Part shown: positions 1 through 7,295 of the stretch, in pieces | Layout of the letters: each line of letters starts with the position of its first letter | Position numbering within the stretch: position 1 is the first letter of the stretch | Source of the DNA: Oscillospiraceae bacterium | GTDB lineage: Bacteria; Bacillota; Clostridia; Oscillospirales; Acutalibacteraceae | Assembly (NCBI GenBank): GCA_022483045.1 | Contig: JAKVOA010000001.1 | Location: 1,077,750-1,141,749, forward strand | Direction of reading: 5' to 3' | DNA: 64,000 nucleotides | The notes under the pieces: model-generated | What the model was told of the DNA's origin: nothing | Database searches by the model: none | Seen by the model: only the letters and a program-made list of their open reading frames with translations | Program-made: the position numbers and the translations under genes

Positions 1-193
1 TGACGGAAATCTTTTTGCCGCGGTACGTGCCGGTGTAACCCAGCATATTGCGCACCGTGTTGAAACAAACTGGATTTTCCAGGTAATGCTCGGCCACATA
101 CTTTGCGCGCAGCGGATCGCCCGGCATCAGCACGACTTTTGCAATATCTGCGTCCTGTACGGAAATGCTGGCTGAAATGGAGGTCTTTGTCAT
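1..193 (-). CDS. deoD: Purine-nucleoside phosphorylase DeoD (partial, N-terminal 64 residues)
   Basis: The gene enters from the left edge and starts with ATG at 193, preceded by an AAAGGA ribosome site. The visible protein begins [17 protein letters not shown] and continues with [16 protein letters not shown] and [16 protein letters not shown]. This is the conserved N-terminus of hexameric DeoD-type phosphorylases, including the phosphate-binding GDPLRA segment. The enzyme cleaves purine (deoxy)nucleosides with phosphate, giving a free base and (deoxy)ribose 1-phosphate in the cytoplasm. Its stop lies outside the window. The downstream neighbour on the same strand would be off the left edge. 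Upstream, 76 bp away, is a class II aldolase, probably co-transcribed. Confidence 0.9.
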   Translation of the reverse strand, partial: MTKTSISASISVQDADIAKVVLMPGDPLRAKYVAEHYLENPVCFNTVRNMLGYTGTYRGKKISV

Positions 194-269
194 AATCTAC
201 AATCCTTTCTTTACTGACCGTTTGTGTATTGCATGATATAAAATCATTTACTTACATATAAAAATCCGC

Positions 270-941
270 TTACTTGTTTTGGCCATAGTGATGCAGCAGA
301 AAATCACGCATATAGGCAACATCTGCCGCAGAGATTGGACAGGGCCGGCCGATCTGCAGGGCCATCTGGTAGACGCGGGCAGTCATTTCCAGCACAGTGC
401 AGGTACGAAACGCCTGCTCCATCTCGGTGCCCAGGCACACAGCGCCGTGATTTGCAAGCAGGCACGCCATACCGTCTTTTCCAAGGGCTTTCTGCACATT
501 TTTTGCTAACTGATGCGTGCCGGGCAGCGCATACTCAGTAACCGGCACAGCACCGCCAAGCGCCTGTGCCGCCTCGTCAATGATCGGTGGAATCGGCCGG
601 CGCAGTACGGCAAACACCATAGAATACACCGGGTGCGTATGAATCACAGCGTTTATTTCAGGTCGGCTGCGGTAGACAGCTAGGTGCATTTCCGACTCAA
701 CAGTCGGTTTGCGGCTGCCGGAAACAACAGCGCCACTCTCATCCATCACGACAACGTCATCTTCCGTCAATGTATCATACGGCATAGCCGAGGGGGTAAC
801 ATAAATCAGACCAGCCGCGGGGTCGCGCAGACTCAGGTTACCCCAAGTCTCAACGGTTAGGCCGCTGTGCAGCATCTTTCTGCCCGCCTGCAGCAGTTCT
901 GTCTGAAAATGACGCTGTACAAGCTTTTGATTTTTATTCAT
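270..941 (-). CDS. Class II aldolase/adducin family sugar-phosphate aldolase
   Basis: This 223-residue cytoplasmic protein has the length of L-fuculose-phosphate aldolase and related enzymes. Visible family motifs are WGNLS (about residue 34), TPSAMPY, the VESEMHL block carrying the probable catalytic Glu, HTHPVYS with two zinc-ligand His residues, and ANHGAV with the third His. Such enzymes cleave a ketose 1-phosphate to dihydroxyacetone phosphate and an aldehyde. The start follows a TGAGGAG ribosome site. A strong promoter lies just upstream, and deoD follows on the same strand. That pairing suggests salvage of a nucleoside-derived sugar phosphate, possibly 5-deoxyribulose 1-phosphate, but the substrate cannot be read from sequence. 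The family call is firm and the substrate is unknown. Confidence 0.85.
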   Translation of the reverse strand: MNKNQKLVQRHFQTELLQAGRKMLHSGLTVETWGNLSLRDPAAGLIYVTPSAMPYDTLTEDDVVVMDESGAVVSGSRKPTVESEMHLAVYRSRPEINAVIHTHPVYSMVFAVLRRPIPPIIDEAAQALGGAVPVTEYALPGTHQLAKNVQKALGKDGMACLLANHGAVCLGTEMEQAFRTCTVLEMTARVYQMALQIGRPCPISAADVAYMRDFLLHHYGQNK

Positions 942-972
942 TTTTTCTCCTCACAAAATTACTAGTATATTT

Positions 973-1001
973 ATAATAACTGACGGTGACAGTACAGTCA
1001 A
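973..1001 (-). promoter_or_regulatory. Sigma-A promoter of the aldolase-deoD unit
   Basis: Reading the minus strand, TTGACT (1001-996) is followed by a 17-nt spacer and TATTAT (978-973). This is a near-consensus housekeeping promoter about 35 bp upstream of the aldolase start codon. Confidence 0.75.
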
Positions 1002-1043
1002 ATCCTTTTTTAGGAGATCTGGCTTTTTGATTTAAAAACATAT

Positions 1044-1087
1044 AAAAAGCCGCGCGGCCAAACTACAAAAATAGCTTAACCGCGCGG
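1044..1087 (-). terminator. Intrinsic terminator after tRNA-Lys
   Basis: Two CCGCGCGG arms (1080-1087 and 1050-1057) can pair around a roughly 22-nt loop. On the minus strand they are followed by a run of T. The position 10 nt past the tRNA 3' end fits termination of the tRNA transcript. Confidence 0.7.
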
Positions 1088-1096
1088 TCTTTGTTT

Positions 1097-1172
1097 TGGT
1101 GAACCATCGGGGATTCGAACCCCGGACACCCTGATTAAAAGTCAGGTGCTCTACCGACTGAGCTAATGATTC
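1097..1172 (-). tRNA. tRNA-Lys (anticodon TTT)
   Basis: The 76-nt minus-strand cloverleaf has acceptor arms GAATCAT and ATGGTTC, with one G-U pair. The D-arm segment AGCTCAGTCGGTAGAGC and the T-arm GGTTCGAATCC are both present. The anticodon stem-loop carries CTTTTAA, giving anticodon TTT. The discriminator A and CCA end are encoded. It has its own promoter upstream and a terminator downstream, so it is a single-gene transcript. Confidence 0.95.
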
Positions 1173-1211
1173 ATATCTGTTTTTTCGCTGCTTTTTTGAA
1201 TCAGCTTTAAC

Positions 1212-1240
1212 AGAATACACCTTTTACAGCCCTTTGTCAA
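1212..1240 (-). promoter_or_regulatory. Promoter of tRNA-Lys
   Basis: On the minus strand, TTGACA (1240-1235), a 17-nt spacer and TATTCT (1217-1212) lie about 40 bp upstream of the mature tRNA 5' end. Confidence 0.8.
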
Positions 1241-1335
1241 GTGCTTTTCTCTCTTAAAATGAATTTTTTCTATTTCTTTTGCAGTGGTGCTTCCTTTAAG
1301 CGCAGAAAAACAGATATTCAAATACTTCCTACTGC

Positions 1336-2427
1336 TTATGCACAGCTTTCCCGTTTTTTCAGTACCAGTTGAATCCGCAAAAGCGAAATAAGCGGAAGTA
1401 CTAACTCAAACAGCAGCCAAACCCAGCGCTCTACATTTTGTACCGCCGCAACCTGTGCCGAGACCGACTGAAAAAGGATACGGGAAAAAATGATAATTAG
1501 CACCCCTAAAATGACAATCAGCGGCTTTGCCCAAGACTTCTTTTGAAGCAGCTGCGTGATACCTGCTGTAAGAGCATAATACAGAATCGAAACTTTAAAG
1601 AACTCGAGCATTATCAATAAAACTGCATAGACAATATCCAGCCCCTGAAAAGCCTCTGAAAAGCCGGCCAGGCGTAGAGTTGCATAAGAAGGTGTTGCCA
1701 AGAACTGCGCCATAACACCCAGTACAGCGGTATCTCGGAGAGACACCATCACCAAAAAAACGCTGCCAACCCAAAAGCTTATTTTAAAGCATTTAGAGAG
1801 TTTGTCAGGTTGGTCCATAACCGGCGCAATCATCTGAAACACAATCATTCCCAAAGGCACAACCGAAACAATATTTGCACTCTGCAAAAGCTTTTGTGGA
1901 GAAGTTGTAAACATGGGAAGAAAGTTGTGCCAGTTCATTCTGCCACTGACCAAAATAGAAGTTAACGCGAAAGAAATAAAAGTGATCCAGGCAAACGCTG
2001 TACTGTACCTGACGATAACTTTTATTCCTTTGGTCACTGCCCAGCCACAAACCAATATAAAAGAGATTAAGATAACGAGTGTCGGCGTTTCCGGGAGAAT
2101 ATCCAAACCAACAAAGTTATTCATATCCCTTAGGTTTAAGGAAGAAAGAATAAAGAAGTAAGACAAATAAAGAATGGAAATAATTTTCCCCACTTTTTTA
2201 CCGTACAGTTGCTCATTGATTTGAATCAGATTTTTTCCAGGGAAATACCGCATCACTGCAAGGTTAATCAACAAAAAGATAAACGCAAATGCACTGCCAA
2301 GCAAATAGGCAAACCAGGTATCTTTTCCCGACAGGCTAAAGGAAAAGGACATGAGCAGCGAGAAAGACTGAATATAGCAGATAACCGTATAGAAGAGTTG
2401 TGAATAACTGATTTTTTCTTTTTTCAT
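1336..2427 (-). CDS. gerAB: Spore germination receptor permease subunit GerAB
   Basis: The 363-residue protein is almost entirely hydrophobic, with about ten membrane segments. This is the APC-superfamily fold of the GerAB/GerKB family (PF03845). It opens with MKKEKISYSQLFYTVICYIQ and ends with a basic tail. GerAB is the channel-like B subunit of the germinant receptor in the spore inner membrane, where it binds germinants and works with the A and C subunits. It is the last gene of the operon in the order gerAA-gerAC-gerAB and starts 7 bp after the gerAC stop. Expression is probably forespore-specific from the promoter upstream of gerAA. Which germinant it senses cannot be inferred. Confidence 0.92.
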   Translation of the reverse strand: MKKEKISYSQLFYTVICYIQSFSLLMSFSFSLSGKDTWFAYLLGSAFAFIFLLINLAVMRYFPGKNLIQINEQLYGKKVGKIISILYLSYFFILSSLNLRDMNNFVGLDILPETPTLVILISFILVCGWAVTKGIKVIVRYSTAFAWITFISFALTSILVSGRMNWHNFLPMFTTSPQKLLQSANIVSVVPLGMIVFQMIAPVMDQPDKLSKCFKISFWVGSVFLVMVSLRDTAVLGVMAQFLATPSYATLRLAGFSEAFQGLDIVYAVLLIMLEFFKVSILYYALTAGITQLLQKKSWAKPLIVILGVLIIIFSRILFQSVSAQVAAVQNVERWVWLLFELVLPLISLLRIQLVLKKRESCA

Positions 2428-2434
2428 TTTCGCC

Positions 2435-3595
2435 TCAATCAGTCGCTATATGCGTAATTTTGCCCATATCTTTTATCTGAACCTGAACCGTAATCTGTGG
2501 CTGAAGCTTTTTGTAAACCTGCTCCCATTTTCCTTTCAAGGGCTCCCATTTGCCCGGGTACTTTTCATACACCAGTTTTCCAATACCATAAATATCGGCT
2601 CCGCAGCGCTGCGTTTCATGAAAACAGTCAAGCATTTTTTTCTTTACAATTTTTTCTGCAGCGCTCTGAAGTGTTTGAAGAATTTCTTTATCGGAAAACC
2701 CGTGAAACTCTGTCATTTCGCGAACACCAAGGTTTGTGGAAACAGAAATAGAAACAGAAACCGTTCCATCAGAATGCACCTCCGGCACAATCTGGCTTTT
2801 GCTTTTCAGAATTTCTAAGCCCGCTTTTTCTTTTCCAACATTCACTTGCACAACACCGTTCTGTATTTGGTTCATCGTCCACAAAAAGCCACGTGTTTTA
2901 TCTTCGTCCAATTCGCCCGCCAGCTTGTCTTTTTTAAAGACTGCAGTCCCAGAAATGACAAACCGCGGTTTTCCCGACTCTTTGTTCACCTTGATAATAC
3001 TGGCAACAGGGCTGGTTGTTTCACTGGCCAGCTTCGATGAAAACTCCAGCAAATCCACATTTACGGACTCTGCATTGATTTTCTGCATTTTTAAAAGCTG
3101 AGAAATATCCAGTGCCGGCACAGAAGCGCCCTCTGTTTTCGCACTCAAAATATTTTCTGCAGTGGAATCAGATACTAAAATCCATACGTCCATTCTTGTG
3201 GAAGGATTTCGTGTGAAAAAATCGATTTGATTTTTGACGCCCCGCTTTGCCTCTTCCTTTCCGAATATGAGACACTGGTTGTGCCCCATAAACAGCCGGT
3301 GGCTACTCTCATGGGTCGTATCCCTGAGCATGTCAAACACGCTGTCGCCTGTTTTTTTGTAAACTAGAAATTTATCTTCTGACCCGCCCTGATCCTTGCT
3401 TGTCTGAGAATCTCCTTGATATCCGGCCTGCATTGTCAGAGCTGTCTGCCCCTTTTTTGCGCTGTCTAATCCCACTGCAATGACCGGAACCATTTCGGTC
3501 AGTTCTGTGCTGCTGGTATTGCCCACACTGCCCGTCACCAAAAAGCAAATAATCATAACCGCTGCAACTACCGAAAGCAGACGCTTGTGTTTCAT
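2435..3595 (-). CDS. gerAC: Spore germination receptor subunit GerAC, apparently lacking the lipobox cysteine
   Basis: This 386-residue protein belongs to the Ger(x)C family (PF05504/PF25198). It shows an N-terminal membrane segment, then VIAVGLDSAKKG, MGHNQCLIFG, FFTRNPSTRMDVWILVS and a long C-terminal domain ending at YEKYPGKWEPLKGKW, all typical. GerAC is normally a lipoprotein whose N-terminus carries a TGC lipobox followed by W-D. Here the equivalent position reads FLVTGSVGN, with Ser (codon AGT) where the acylated Cys is expected, so canonical lipidation looks impossible unless the protein is held by its signal anchor. It lies 17 bp after gerAA. The family assignment is firm and the loss of lipidation is inference. 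Confidence 0.9.
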   Translation of the reverse strand: MKHKRLLSVVAAVMIICFLVTGSVGNTSSTELTEMVPVIAVGLDSAKKGQTALTMQAGYQGDSQTSKDQGGSEDKFLVYKKTGDSVFDMLRDTTHESSHRLFMGHNQCLIFGKEEAKRGVKNQIDFFTRNPSTRMDVWILVSDSTAENILSAKTEGASVPALDISQLLKMQKINAESVNVDLLEFSSKLASETTSPVASIIKVNKESGKPRFVISGTAVFKKDKLAGELDEDKTRGFLWTMNQIQNGVVQVNVGKEKAGLEILKSKSQIVPEVHSDGTVSVSISVSTNLGVREMTEFHGFSDKEILQTLQSAAEKIVKKKMLDCFHETQRCGADIYGIGKLVYEKYPGKWEPLKGKWEQVYKKLQPQITVQVQIKDMGKITHIATD

Positions 3596-3612
3596 TGAGC
3601 AGTGCCCCCTAC

Positions 3613-5223
3613 TTATTCATTTAGGTCGGTCTCGTCCGGCGGAATCTTCCCCTTTTGACGCACAACATCGCTGTGCGCAATTTCTGTGGGGCGTTTTGTC
3701 ATAGACCAAAGATGTGCACGAACAAAGATATCCTCCATATTCTGTTTGTTTACAGGCGCAATCCCAGAAAAATAAGGTACACCAAAAGACTCTAAAGAAG
3801 CAATGTGAATCAGCAGAGCCAAGGTCCCCAGCATAATGCCAAATCCACCCAAAAAAGAACCCGCCAGTAAAAATGCAAAACGCAATAGAGTGATAACATC
3901 TTGATTTTCCGGTGTAACGAATTCTGCCATAGCAGAAATGGCAACCGTAACGACCATGGGTGTACCAACAAGGCCGGCTGAAACAGCCGCATCGCCCATA
4001 ACCAAAGCACCGACAATGCTGACAGCCTGCCCAATCGGCTGCGGCAGGCGCAGGCCTGCCTCCCGCAGAATTTCAAAAGCGAGAAGCAGTAAAAGGCCCT
4101 CAATGACGACCGGAAACGGCGTTCCACTTCTTGCTGCCGCAATCGTAAAGAGAAGCTTGATTGGAATCAATTCCTGGTGAAAAGTCGATATTGCAACATA
4201 AATTCCCGGTGAGAAAACAGCTATAAAAAAAGAAAGAAAGCGCAAAATGCGCACTGAAGTTGCATAAAAAGTTCTAGTATAATAATCCTCTGCCGTCTGG
4301 AAATTCTCTACAAACAGCATTGGTGCTGTCAAAACAAAAGGAGTGCCGTCTACAAGGATTGCAGCACGCCCCTCTAATATTTTTGCCGCTACAACATCTG
4401 GCTTCTCACTTTTGCCAATTGTCGGGAAAATACTGTATGGCGCATCTTCAATATACTGCTCAATATAGCCGGACTCTAAAATAGAGTCTACTTCCAATGC
4501 ACTCAACCGCCGCTTGATTTCTTTTATCAAGGCGGGGTCAGCTACCCCCTCAAGGTACGCAATACTGACGGTTGTCCTGGTTTTGCGCCCGATTTTCAGG
4601 GTATCCATCCGAAGAGCCGGGTTGCGGATTTTCCTGCGCAAAAGAGATGTATTCGTGCGGTAGTTTTCGGTAAAGCCCTCTCGGGGGCCTCGTACAACCG
4701 CGGCAGTCTGCGGTTCCGTTACACTTCTTTTTTCCCACCCTTTGCTGCTGATGATAAGGCCCTGTTGAAACCCATCGATCAGCAGAACCGTGTCGCCACC
4801 AAGGCAACTGTCGATCAGCTCTTTTTCATTTGCACTCACCACAACGTCACCGGAACAGATAATTCTCTGCTGCACTTCGTCTACCAGATTAGCAGAACCG
4901 CTCTTGAGCGGCATCGTGCTTAACATCAGCGGCTTCATAATGCTTTCTGTAATAATTTCGTTGTTTACCATGCCGTCTATGAAAATCAACGCCGCTTTGA
5001 CGGGAGAATCACTACCAAACATAAATTCCCGTATTTTAATATCGGTGCTTTCCCCTAAAATCTTACGAAATGTATCGACGTTGATTTTCAAGGAGCGATT
5101 GAGCTCTTTCTTTATTTTTTGCGCCTCTTCCTTTTCACTGAAGGCTTTTTCTGCATATGGGTCTGCATTTTTTGCAGACTTTCCTGATTTCCATTTATCA
5201 AAAAGTTCTTGTAATTTTTTCAT
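3613..5223 (-). CDS. gerAA: Spore germination receptor subunit GerAA
   Basis: At 536 residues this is the usual length for the GerA family (PF03323). A hydrophilic N-terminal half contains FMFGSDSPVKAALIFIDGMVNN, GDTVLLIDG and VVRGPREGFTENYRTN. It is followed by about five membrane segments with FPVVIEGLLLLLAFEILREAGLRLP and IGQAVSIVGALVMGDAAVSAGLV, the most conserved block of the family. The A subunit sits in the spore inner membrane and forms the receptor with GerAB and GerAC. It is the first gene of the three-gene operon. A sigma-G-type promoter can be drawn about 40-70 bp upstream. Confidence 0.95.
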   Translation of the reverse strand: MKKLQELFDKWKSGKSAKNADPYAEKAFSEKEEAQKIKKELNRSLKINVDTFRKILGESTDIKIREFMFGSDSPVKAALIFIDGMVNNEIITESIMKPLMLSTMPLKSGSANLVDEVQQRIICSGDVVVSANEKELIDSCLGGDTVLLIDGFQQGLIISSKGWEKRSVTEPQTAAVVRGPREGFTENYRTNTSLLRRKIRNPALRMDTLKIGRKTRTTVSIAYLEGVADPALIKEIKRRLSALEVDSILESGYIEQYIEDAPYSIFPTIGKSEKPDVVAAKILEGRAAILVDGTPFVLTAPMLFVENFQTAEDYYTRTFYATSVRILRFLSFFIAVFSPGIYVAISTFHQELIPIKLLFTIAAARSGTPFPVVIEGLLLLLAFEILREAGLRLPQPIGQAVSIVGALVMGDAAVSAGLVGTPMVVTVAISAMAEFVTPENQDVITLLRFAFLLAGSFLGGFGIMLGTLALLIHIASLESFGVPYFSGIAPVNKQNMEDIFVRAHLWSMTKRPTEIAHSDVVRQKGKIPPDETDLNE

Positions 5224-5263
5224 GTATATGCCTCTTTTACAGGATAAAACAGCCGCCGAGTAA

Positions 5264-5292
5264 TAGTATGGCTGCTTTTTCTAAAAAGATGC
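5264..5292 (-). promoter_or_regulatory. Sigma-G/F-like promoter of the gerA operon
   Basis: On the minus strand, GCATC (5292-5288) is followed by 17 nt and CATACTA (5270-5264). The -10 matches the forespore sigma-G consensus exactly, and the -35 matches four of five positions of the GYATA core. This fits the known forespore expression of germination receptors in Bacillus. No sigma-A promoter is evident here. Confidence 0.6.
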
Positions 5293-5334
5293 GCAGCAAA
5301 TGCCTGCGTGGAATTTTACAGATGTCCTAAAACA

Positions 5335-5369
5335 GCATTAGGCTGCCCTTTTTCAGGGCAGCCTAATGC
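5335..5369 (-). terminator. Hairpin terminator after the NlpC/P60 gene
   Basis: A perfect 14-bp inverted repeat, GCATTAGGCTGCCC and its complement, has a 7-nt loop. On the minus strand it is followed by TGTTTTA. It lies 37 bp past the stop of the NlpC/P60 gene, before the gerA promoter. Confidence 0.75.
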
Positions 5370-5405
5370 ATCGGTCAGTCGCTTTTTATAAGTAAAAAAT
5401 ACTGT

Positions 5406-6245
5406 TCACTGCAAATGGAAGCAAGCGCTGCCGGACAGTGGAAACACCGTGCCGGCGGTCAACAGACTTTCATCCAGATCTTTTCGGTAACGGTCGCTTT
5501 TCGGGTCTAAGCTGTTAAGAGTAACGCCGCTGTCCCCTTTACGCCCGGTGGAGTGCACATACTTTCCACTGCCAATGTACATGGCTACATGCCCGGGGAA
5601 ATAGAGCAAATCTGCCGGCTGCACTGCCGAACGGCCAATTCTGTGCACTGCATAGCCTTCCTGTATTTTGGCGTCTCGCCAAATAAGGATACCATTCAAC
5701 AGATAGGCCATCTGCATAAGCCCAGAGCAGTCGATACCGAGTGGGCTTTTCCCGCCCCAGCGGTACTGCACATCGCTGTAGGAAAGCGCTGCCTTGATAA
5801 GGCTTTGGCGCAGCTCATCTTCCGGTACAGTTTCCGCTGCGGGAAGCTTTTTCAAAAAGCAGGCCGGCATCCAGCCGCTTTCGCCCCCCGGCAGACAAAC
5901 CCGCTGCCAACCGTTCTCTCCGGCGTTCTGCAAGGCTCCGACGATACATCCACGCAGCATTGTCGCCACGCAAGTGCCTTGTACGCGCGGCTGTGACAGC
6001 AGATCGGCAGCGGCACGCACAACGATTCTTTTCGGTGCCAGATTCCACGCGACAGGTTCTGCAACCGCACGTAAATCAGTTCTTTGTACCCAGCCGCGGT
6101 ACCCATAGCCGGTTTCTATAAAGCACCACTCTCCCTGCCGGCGCAAAACAGAGGCCGTCATACCGCACAGAGCCTGGTCCGTACGTTCGCCAGCTTCCGG
6201 GCTGCCGTAAAGGTCTGTCAGAGGACTGGTAAAAACCATATTCAT
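5406..6245 (-). CDS. SH3-domain NlpC/P60 cell-wall endopeptidase
   Basis: This 279-residue protein has two N-terminal bacterial SH3-like domains (about residues 1-65 and 75-135) and a C-terminal NlpC/P60 domain. Catalytic elements visible are DCSGL (nucleophile Cys), GHVAMYIG (His) and YVHSTG. The layout resembles the YkfC-type gamma-D-glutamyl-diamino acid peptidases, which recycle or trim peptidoglycan stem peptides. No signal peptide is obvious, so a cytoplasmic recycling role is possible. I start at ATG 6245 because AAGGAG sits 8 nt upstream; the longer frame would run through that ribosome site. The leader upstream contains two mutually exclusive hairpins. Confidence 0.85.
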   Translation of the reverse strand: MNMVFTSPLTDLYGSPEAGERTDQALCGMTASVLRRQGEWCFIETGYGYRGWVQRTDLRAVAEPVAWNLAPKRIVVRAAADLLSQPRVQGTCVATMLRGCIVGALQNAGENGWQRVCLPGGESGWMPACFLKKLPAAETVPEDELRQSLIKAALSYSDVQYRWGGKSPLGIDCSGLMQMAYLLNGILIWRDAKIQEGYAVHRIGRSAVQPADLLYFPGHVAMYIGSGKYVHSTGRKGDSGVTLNSLDPKSDRYRKDLDESLLTAGTVFPLSGSACFHLQ

Positions 6246-6360
6246 ACCTTCTTCTCCTTCTATAAAGTTACAGCAGAACATAACTTTCCGCTAAGCAGCA
6301 GGTACTCTGTATTTTCTGCGGTGCTGTCTTTCGTAATTCAAAATATAGGTATGCTGGCAG

Positions 6361-6435
6361 AAAAATAAAAGTCCGCAGCTATTGCATATATCTTCTGTAT
6401 ATTGAAAACTTTTGTTGGGCGGACTTTGCTCCGCC
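6361..6435 (-). promoter_or_regulatory. Possible attenuator: alternative hairpins upstream of the NlpC/P60 gene
   Basis: On the minus strand a short hairpin GGCGGA/TCCGCC (6435-6418) is followed by a competing pairing. AAAGTCCGC (6427-6419) pairs with GCGGACTTT (6376-6368) across about 42 nt and ends in a TTTTATTTTT tract, as an intrinsic terminator would. The two structures share bases, so only one can form. I recognise no known riboswitch aptamer. The rest of the 6246-6613 gap holds only the promoter of the next gene. Confidence 0.4.
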
Positions 6436-6543
6436 GGAAAGCATCTGCTACCTGAACGCTATTGCACATCAATACGGCAAAAAACCTGCAGAGGCAAAAA
6501 AAACAAATTAAAGGAAAAACATGCAGAGGACAAAGAAATCCGG

Positions 6544-6571
6544 TTGACAGTTTTTGGTATTGCGTTATAAT
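6544..6571 (+). promoter_or_regulatory. Promoter of the DUF308 membrane protein gene
   Basis: TTGACA (6544-6549), a 16-nt spacer and TATAAT (6566-6571) lie about 43 bp upstream of the start codon. Both hexamers match consensus exactly. Confidence 0.85.
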
Positions 6572-6613
6572 AGCCATATGTTTTACTGAGAGAATAAATT
6601 GGAGGTTTTGAAA

Positions 6614-7204
6614 ATGATGCAGTTTGGGCCGGACTTTGATTTTGCAAAAGAAGTCTCTGAAAAATGGAACAAAAAACGAAAATCTCTTCGTATTCTGAGC
6701 ATTGTGCTGGCCGCGCTGATGGTTTTACTCGGCATTTTGTTTATCGCTTTTCCGCAGCAGTCTCTGGTGGTAATTGAGCGCATTGCCTCAGTGGTAATTC
6801 TTATATTGGGTGTTTATCTGCTGGTGGATTATTTTCAGACAGAAGTTTTTTTACGCCGCCCCGGCGTTTTAATTGACAGTATTCTCAATATCTTAATGGG
6901 ACTGCTGCTTCTGTTTTCCCCAGCTACTATTACCATTGCAGCTTTTGCATTCTTATTCGGTATTCAAATGCTCATCTACGGAATCAGTCAGCTGGTTATG
7001 GCACAGCAAATCGGCTGCTTTGCTGTTTCCGGCTATGGCTGGATGATTGCCAGCGGCATTTTTAATATTTTAGCTGCCTTTGCATTCTTGGTTGCACCGC
7101 TGGTTTCAGCGATTGTAATGAATTACATTCTGGCGGTTTACCTGATTGTCGGTGGCATTACTCTGCTGATTGAAGCCATTTCTGTGAAAAACAGAGATTT
7201 CTAA
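6614..7204 (+). CDS. DUF308/HdeD-family membrane protein
   Basis: The 196-residue protein has a short charged N-terminus (EVSEKWNKKRKSL) and six predicted membrane segments arranged as repeated pairs. One is ILSIVLAALMVLLGILFIAFP and another ILNILMGLLLLFSPATITI. This is the pattern of the HdeD/DUF308 family, whose members are linked to acid or envelope stress in enterobacteria; the role in Clostridia is unknown. I choose ATG 6614 because GGAGG lies 8 nt upstream; a second ATG follows directly. It is a single-gene unit with its own promoter and terminator. Confidence 0.8.
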   Translation: MMQFGPDFDFAKEVSEKWNKKRKSLRILSIVLAALMVLLGILFIAFPQQSLVVIERIASVVILILGVYLLVDYFQTEVFLRRPGVLIDSILNILMGLLLLFSPATITIAAFAFLFGIQMLIYGISQLVMAQQIGCFAVSGYGWMIASGIFNILAAFAFLVAPLVSAIVMNYILAVYLIVGGITLLIEAISVKNRDF

Positions 7205-7219
7205 AAAATAAAAATTGGA

Positions 7220-7261
7220 ACAGGGCCTTAGCTGCTTCTAGCGGCTGAGGCCCTGTTTTTT
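7220..7261 (+). terminator. Intrinsic terminator after the DUF308 gene
   Basis: The hairpin arms ACAGGGCCTTAGC and GCTGAGGCCCTGT are followed by TTTTTT. The structure lies 16 bp past the stop codon and also faces the end of the convergent peptide-transporter operon. Confidence 0.85.
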
Positions 7262-7295
7262 CTGCCCTGTAGTGTAAAGGTTCTTTTTGCGCCGC

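Noticed and set aside
1032-1220. A 62-codon minus-strand frame
   Set aside because: It is a translation across tRNA-Lys and its terminator.
6361-6598. Known riboswitch upstream of the NlpC/P60 gene (c-di-AMP, c-di-GMP, others)
   Set aside because: None of the conserved aptamer cores I know can be found. Only the competing hairpins remain, reported as a possible attenuator.
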